In this document: positions 61,203-64,000 of the stretch, piece by piece
How positions within the stretch are numbered: position 1 is the stretch's first letter
Layout of the letters: every line of letters starts with the position of its first letter
The notes under the pieces: generated by a model
Told to the model about the DNA's origin: nothing
What the model saw: only the letters and a program-made list of their open reading frames with translations
Database searches by the model: none
Origin: JAJRZX01 sp964472295
GTDB taxonomy: Bacteria > Desulfobacterota > GWC2-55-46 > JADFVP01
NCBI GenBank assembly: GCA_964472295.1
Contig: CAYYJQ010000002.1
Span: 1-64,000 of the forward strand
DNA: 64,000 nucleotides
Direction of reading: 5' to 3'
Translations under genes and position numbers: made by a program

Positions 61203-61397
61203 GGAGTGGTTTTATCTGCAGTTTCCAAAGGTGTGATGTGAAGGTTTCAGAGGTTTATGCCGTAAAACCGGCGATGAGCATCTGAGGCCTGAAGCCCTTG
61301 AGGAGGGCTGGAGATGAACCCCGCACTTGCAACTATTTTCGCCTGAACGGCTCTTTTTTGAGGAGGCCCGGGGAGGCCCGCCGATACATCATGTATT

Positions 61398-61426
61398 AAA
61401 ATAAACCATAAGCCCCCTTTTGTCAA
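61398..61426 (-). promoter_or_regulatory. Promoter of the exopolysaccharide locus
   Basis: On the minus strand TTGACA (61426-61421), 17-nt spacer, TATTTT (61403-61398), reading toward the priming transferase gene; transcription would start near 61391, leaving a leader of about 190 nt. The rest of the 333-nt gap shows nothing else recognised apart from the inverted repeat listed separately. Confidence 0.7.
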
Positions 61427-61441
61427 TCCCTCTTTAGGGGG
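61413..61441. promoter_or_regulatory. Inverted repeat straddling the -35 box
   Basis: CCCCCT (61413-61418) and AGGGGG (61436-61441) enclose the -35 hexamer of the EPS promoter. It could be an operator, or on the plus strand a hairpin followed by TTTTT. The gene for a LuxR-type regulator lies 95 nt away. Confidence 0.45.
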
Positions 61442-61535
61442 TTTTTAAAATTCTGCATACAGTGGGGGGGGTAGGGATCTTGAGAGGGGGACTCTTTTGA
61501 AATACCTAAGCCAGGCGTGATGCGAAGAAGGAGGA

Positions 61536-62156
61536 CTATCTATGACTCTCGAAAATCCTACAAATAAGAAGCGAGCGGTTGTTGACGCCTATCTTCTGCA
61601 TGAGGCTCTTCACGTGGTCCTTCACCGTATGCTCGCTTATGAAGAGAAGACCGGATATGTCCCTGTTGGTCATGCCCCTGGCAAGCCCCTTCAAGACCTC
61701 GGTCTCGCGCTTTGTAAGCCCGAACCTCGAGCAAATCTTGCCGATGTCAGCCGTAAGCCTCGTAGAGAACCTCTCCACTGTAATCATTACATGGGAGGCG
61801 CCGTCTTTCTTTGAGATCCTGTGTATGGGTATGGCCCTGAGGAAGTACTCCTCTCCCATGGAGACGATATTCTTGTAAATAAAGTGTTTTTTACCCTCCT
61901 TTTCCTCCCCTTCCTCCTTTTCCTCTCCGCCCATGGCCGAAAGGAGTTCATCGCAAAGCGATGGTATGGGTTCTGGCAAAGAGACGTCCTTCCCATCGGC
62001 GGGGTCCGGCTCCAGGTCCCCTTTTCCCATGAGGCCGCGGAGGAATTTTCGGGCCTCCTCGTTAACATAGAGGAGTTCCTTGCCGGCGCTCAATATCATC
62101 ACCCCCGCAAGGGCCCGTTTCTGTATTATATCGCTATACGAATCCATACCAGTCAA
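61536..62156 (-). CDS. PAS-like sensor with LuxR-type HTH (orphan regulator)
   Basis: 206 residues. The N-terminal ~125 residues have a PAS-like pattern (AGVMILSAGKELLYVNEEAR, YFLRAIPIHRISKKDG) interrupted by a Glu/Lys-rich loop. There is no receiver domain or phospho-acceptor Asp. Residues ~140-206 form a LuxR/GerE helix-turn-helix: LTKRETEVLKGLARGMTNRDI, SEHTVKDHVKSLMQKIGVNNR. It probably activates or represses the exopolysaccharide operon that begins 333 nt downstream, in response to a ligand or redox/membrane cue at the PAS domain (inference). ATG at residue 4 (62147) is an alternative start. It has its own promoter. Confidence 0.92.
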   Translation of the reverse strand: MTGMDSYSDIIQKRALAGVMILSAGKELLYVNEEARKFLRGLMGKGDLEPDPADGKDVSLPEPIPSLCDELLSAMGGEEKEEGEEKEGKKHFIYKNIVSMGEEYFLRAIPIHRISKKDGASHVMITVERFSTRLTADIGKICSRFGLTKRETEVLKGLARGMTNRDISGLLFISEHTVKDHVKSLMQKIGVNNRSLLICRIFESHR

Positions 62157-62215
62157 GTCATCGGCCCCCGGGCCGGCCGGGAGGTCTTCATGGCCGGCGC
62201 ATACTTTGACATATT

Positions 62216-62245
62216 ATCATATTCTCTGTTACGGCCTGTTGTCAA
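62216..62245 (-). promoter_or_regulatory. Promoter of the PAS-LuxR gene
   Basis: On the minus strand TTGACA (62245-62240), 18-nt spacer, TATGAT (62221-62216), about 60 nt upstream of the start codon. The 302-nt divergent gap also has a TATAAT-like box on the plus strand near 62363 without a clear -35, possibly for the methyltransferase gene. Confidence 0.65.
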
Positions 62246-62458
62246 GAAGTTCCATGGTCACCTGACCTCAAGACCCCGGGGCAGGCAAGAGACCGGGGAG
62301 CGGCGCGGAGTTAAATCTTTTTTATTGCCAAGAAGAGGCCTGCTCTTATATTATTACTTATTCAGTATAATTTTCATCCCGGTGCGGGAAGGCCCCTGAC
62401 GCGGCGAAGTGGGCCCGGACCATCCAAGATTCCGGCCTATAGGAGACATAAGACATAG

Positions 62459-63205
62459 ATGAGCCTATCGGAGACCAACAAGAGGATCTGGGACGGATTT
62501 GTCCCTGATTACGTTGACAAGAGGGTGGAGAAGATCCTCGACCTCCTGCCCTCTTCCCTTAAGAACCCCCGCTATCTTGACATAGGTTGCTCCAACGGGG
62601 CGGCGACAATGCTCGTGGCAGGACGCATAGGGGCGGACGTGGTAAAGGGCGTTGACCTTGTGCTCACTGACGAGGCAATAAAAAGGGGCGTTGACGCCTC
62701 AGCCAATGACCTTAACAGCGGCGAGCCGCTACCATTTGACGACAACTCCTTTCACGTCGTAACGTGCATGGAGACCCTTGAGCACGTCCATGACACGGAC
62801 TTCCTCCTCTCGGAACTACGCCGCGTCCTCCAAGACGACGGCACAGCCATAGTGGACATTCCGCGCCTTGACTCCATGATGAACGTCCTACTCCTCTTCT
62901 TCGGTTTTCAGCCCCCTGGAGTTGAGTGCTCGGCAAAAAAAAGATACGGCGCCATAAACGAGGGGAGCATCCTTACAGGCCATGTATCGTACTTTACAAA
63001 GCGGGCCTTCATGGAGATACTCGGGGCCAGCGGCTTCAATGTCCTTGAATTCGCCCAGAGCGGGCAGAAGAGCGACTGGGAGGCCGTGCAGGCAAAGCTT
63101 GGCCGAAGGCCCGGAACCATTCCAAGGCTCCTCTGGACGCTCTACGACCTTATCCCCTTCAAGAAAGACTACATGATAGCGAAGATCGGGAAAAAGATTA
63201 GATGA
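62459..63205 (+). CDS. SAM-dependent class I methyltransferase
   Basis: 248 residues, Methyltransf_11 type. Motif I YLDIGCSNGAATMLVAG binds SAM, motif II-like GVDLVLTDEAI, then LPFDDNSFHVVTCMETLEHV and LLSELRRVLQDDGTAIVDIP, followed by GHVSYFTKRAFMEILGASGF, a layout common in methyltransferases of surface polysaccharide or lipid loci. Its stop overlaps the start of the next gene (ATGA), so the two are translationally coupled. The methyl acceptor is unknown; a sugar or lipid-linked sugar is plausible from context (inference). Confidence 0.92.
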   Translation: MSLSETNKRIWDGFVPDYVDKRVEKILDLLPSSLKNPRYLDIGCSNGAATMLVAGRIGADVVKGVDLVLTDEAIKRGVDASANDLNSGEPLPFDDNSFHVVTCMETLEHVHDTDFLLSELRRVLQDDGTAIVDIPRLDSMMNVLLLFFGFQPPGVECSAKKRYGAINEGSILTGHVSYFTKRAFMEILGASGFNVLEFAQSGQKSDWEAVQAKLGRRPGTIPRLLWTLYDLIPFKKDYMIAKIGKKIR

Positions 63206-64000
63206 AGTCACCCGAGAGGCCCACTTACCCCCATGCAACCGGTCTTGCCGTCTTTATCCTCGCCATAGCCGCGTACCTTCCCATCTCGCAAGTAGACCTC
63301 TCCATGCTCGACGAGGGCGCTCTCCTCTATGTGGCCGAGAGGCTCACAAAAGGGGATGTCCTCTACAGAGACATTGTAACAGGCATAATGCCGGGGGTAT
63401 ATTACCTTCAGGCGCTCTTCTTCTCGGTCCTCGGATACTCGGTCATGGCGGGCCGTGTCCTTGCCTGCGCAACTCTGGCGCTGAACGCGCTCCTTGTCTA
63501 TCTTCTCGCCACCCGATTCTTAAGTAAAAAGACCTCAATCGCCCTTGGCCTATTCTTCATCTCCACGGCGCTACCGTCCTACTGGATGGCCGGTTACTCG
63601 CAGGTATCCCTTACCTTTGTCCTCACAGGCCTCCTCTTTTTTCTCCGTTATCTCGGCTCCAGGGGTCTTGTTGACCTTCTCATCTCAGGGGCCGCGGCGG
63701 GCATGGCCCTTGTCTTCAAACAGAACTACGGCGTCTTCATTACAGCGGGGCTCGGCATGACGCTTATGGCGAGGCTGGTCTTAAAGAGAGAATGGCGGCC
63801 CGTACTTGTCTTTTCCGCGGCCTTCCTTACCCCTCTTATCGTGATGGTCCTCTATTTCTATTCCACCGGGGCCCTCCCCAATATGACAGAATATACCTTC
63901 TTCTCGCTCTTCAAGAAGGCGGCGGGCGCGTACTACAAGCCCTATCCCCTTCTCTCGCGAACTGACCCCCTGTTTTTCAACCATGAACTCTACAACTTCA
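63202..64000 (+). CDS. GT39-like membrane glycosyltransferase, truncated by window end
   Basis: Open from ATG 63202 to the last base, at least 266 residues and no stop. Multi-pass membrane protein: a first helix (GLAVFILAIAAYLPISQVD) is followed by the first periplasmic loop with LDEGALLYVAERLTKGDVLY, where the acidic pair is the catalytic mark of PMT/ArnT-type (GT39/GT83, GT-C) enzymes. Further helices follow (VLTGLLFFLRYL, LVFSAAFLTPLIVMVLYFY). Such enzymes transfer a sugar from a polyprenyl-phosphate carrier on the periplasmic side. Coupled to the methyltransferase gene by a 4-nt overlap. Confidence 0.85.
   Translation, partial: MKSPERPTYPHATGLAVFILAIAAYLPISQVDLSMLDEGALLYVAERLTKGDVLYRDIVTGIMPGVYYLQALFFSVLGYSVMAGRVLACATLALNALLVYLLATRFLSKKTSIALGLFFISTALPSYWMAGYSQVSLTFVLTGLLFFLRYLGSRGLVDLLISGAAAGMALVFKQNYGVFITAGLGMTLMARLVLKREWRPVLVFSAAFLTPLIVMVLYFYSTGALPNMTEYTFFSLFKKAAGAYYKPYPLLSRTDPLFFNHELYNF

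Overview
The window is a scaffold piece (it contains a 100-N assembly gap) from a diderm, Gram-negative-type bacterium. Evidence for an outer membrane is a full type II secretion system with secretin, a Wza-like outer-membrane polysaccharide exporter and lipoprotein or Sec signal peptides. GC content is moderately high, ATA (Ile) and AGG (Arg) codons are frequent, and groESL carries a CIRCE operator. This would suit an uncultured Desulfobacterota- or Nitrospirota-like lineage. No rRNA or other taxonomic marker is present, so the affiliation is only a suggestion. No tRNA, rRNA, CRISPR array or insertion sequence was recognised.

Layout. 1-2550: groES-groEL on the minus strand, with a 33-bp minisatellite in the leader, a near-consensus promoter and a CIRCE element. 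2783-12101: plus-strand housekeeping genes (unknown 191-aa protein, UvrA-family ATPase, B12-binding radical SAM protein, MltD-like lytic transglycosylase, moeA, mtnA). 12597-27505: a long minus-strand block that reads alkaline-phosphatase-fold phosphodiesterase, cysD, cysN, then gspG-H-I-J-K-L-M-C-D-E-F, the type II secretion system in permuted order. 27664-40046: mostly exported proteins (a 17-residue-repeat basic protein, subtilisin-like protease, TIM-barrel glycosidase-like protein, AP-fold/propeller protein, Asp-box propeller, FG-GAP/UnbV protein) plus a polysaccharide deacetylase. These are plausible clients of the neighbouring T2SS.

40488-61202: a Wzx/Wzy-type exopolysaccharide locus on the minus strand. 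In transcription order it holds a priming sugar-phosphate transferase fused to a degenerate nucleotidyltransferase, a Wza-like exporter with triplicated domains, a 39-aa membrane peptide, a Wzc-like co-polymerase/ATPase, a SPASM radical SAM enzyme, a MurJ/Wzx-like flippase, a WecG/TagA glycosyltransferase, four AP-fold phosphodiesterases, an acyltransferase, a Wzy-like polymerase, a GT2 and a GT4. A PAS-LuxR regulator gene (61536-62156) lies just upstream. At the right edge a methyltransferase and a truncated GT39-like membrane glycosyltransferase run on the plus strand.

The most unusual items are: a dispersed ~150-bp element made of five successive hairpins, with two near-identical inverted copies at the end of and inside the gsp operon and diverged copies elsewhere; the 12 x 17-residue secreted repeat protein; the exact triplication of the export domain and of the DPQV motif in the Wza-like protein; the cluster of cytosolic AP-fold phosphodiesterases sharing a C-terminal LGYL tail; and the minisatellite in the groESL leader.
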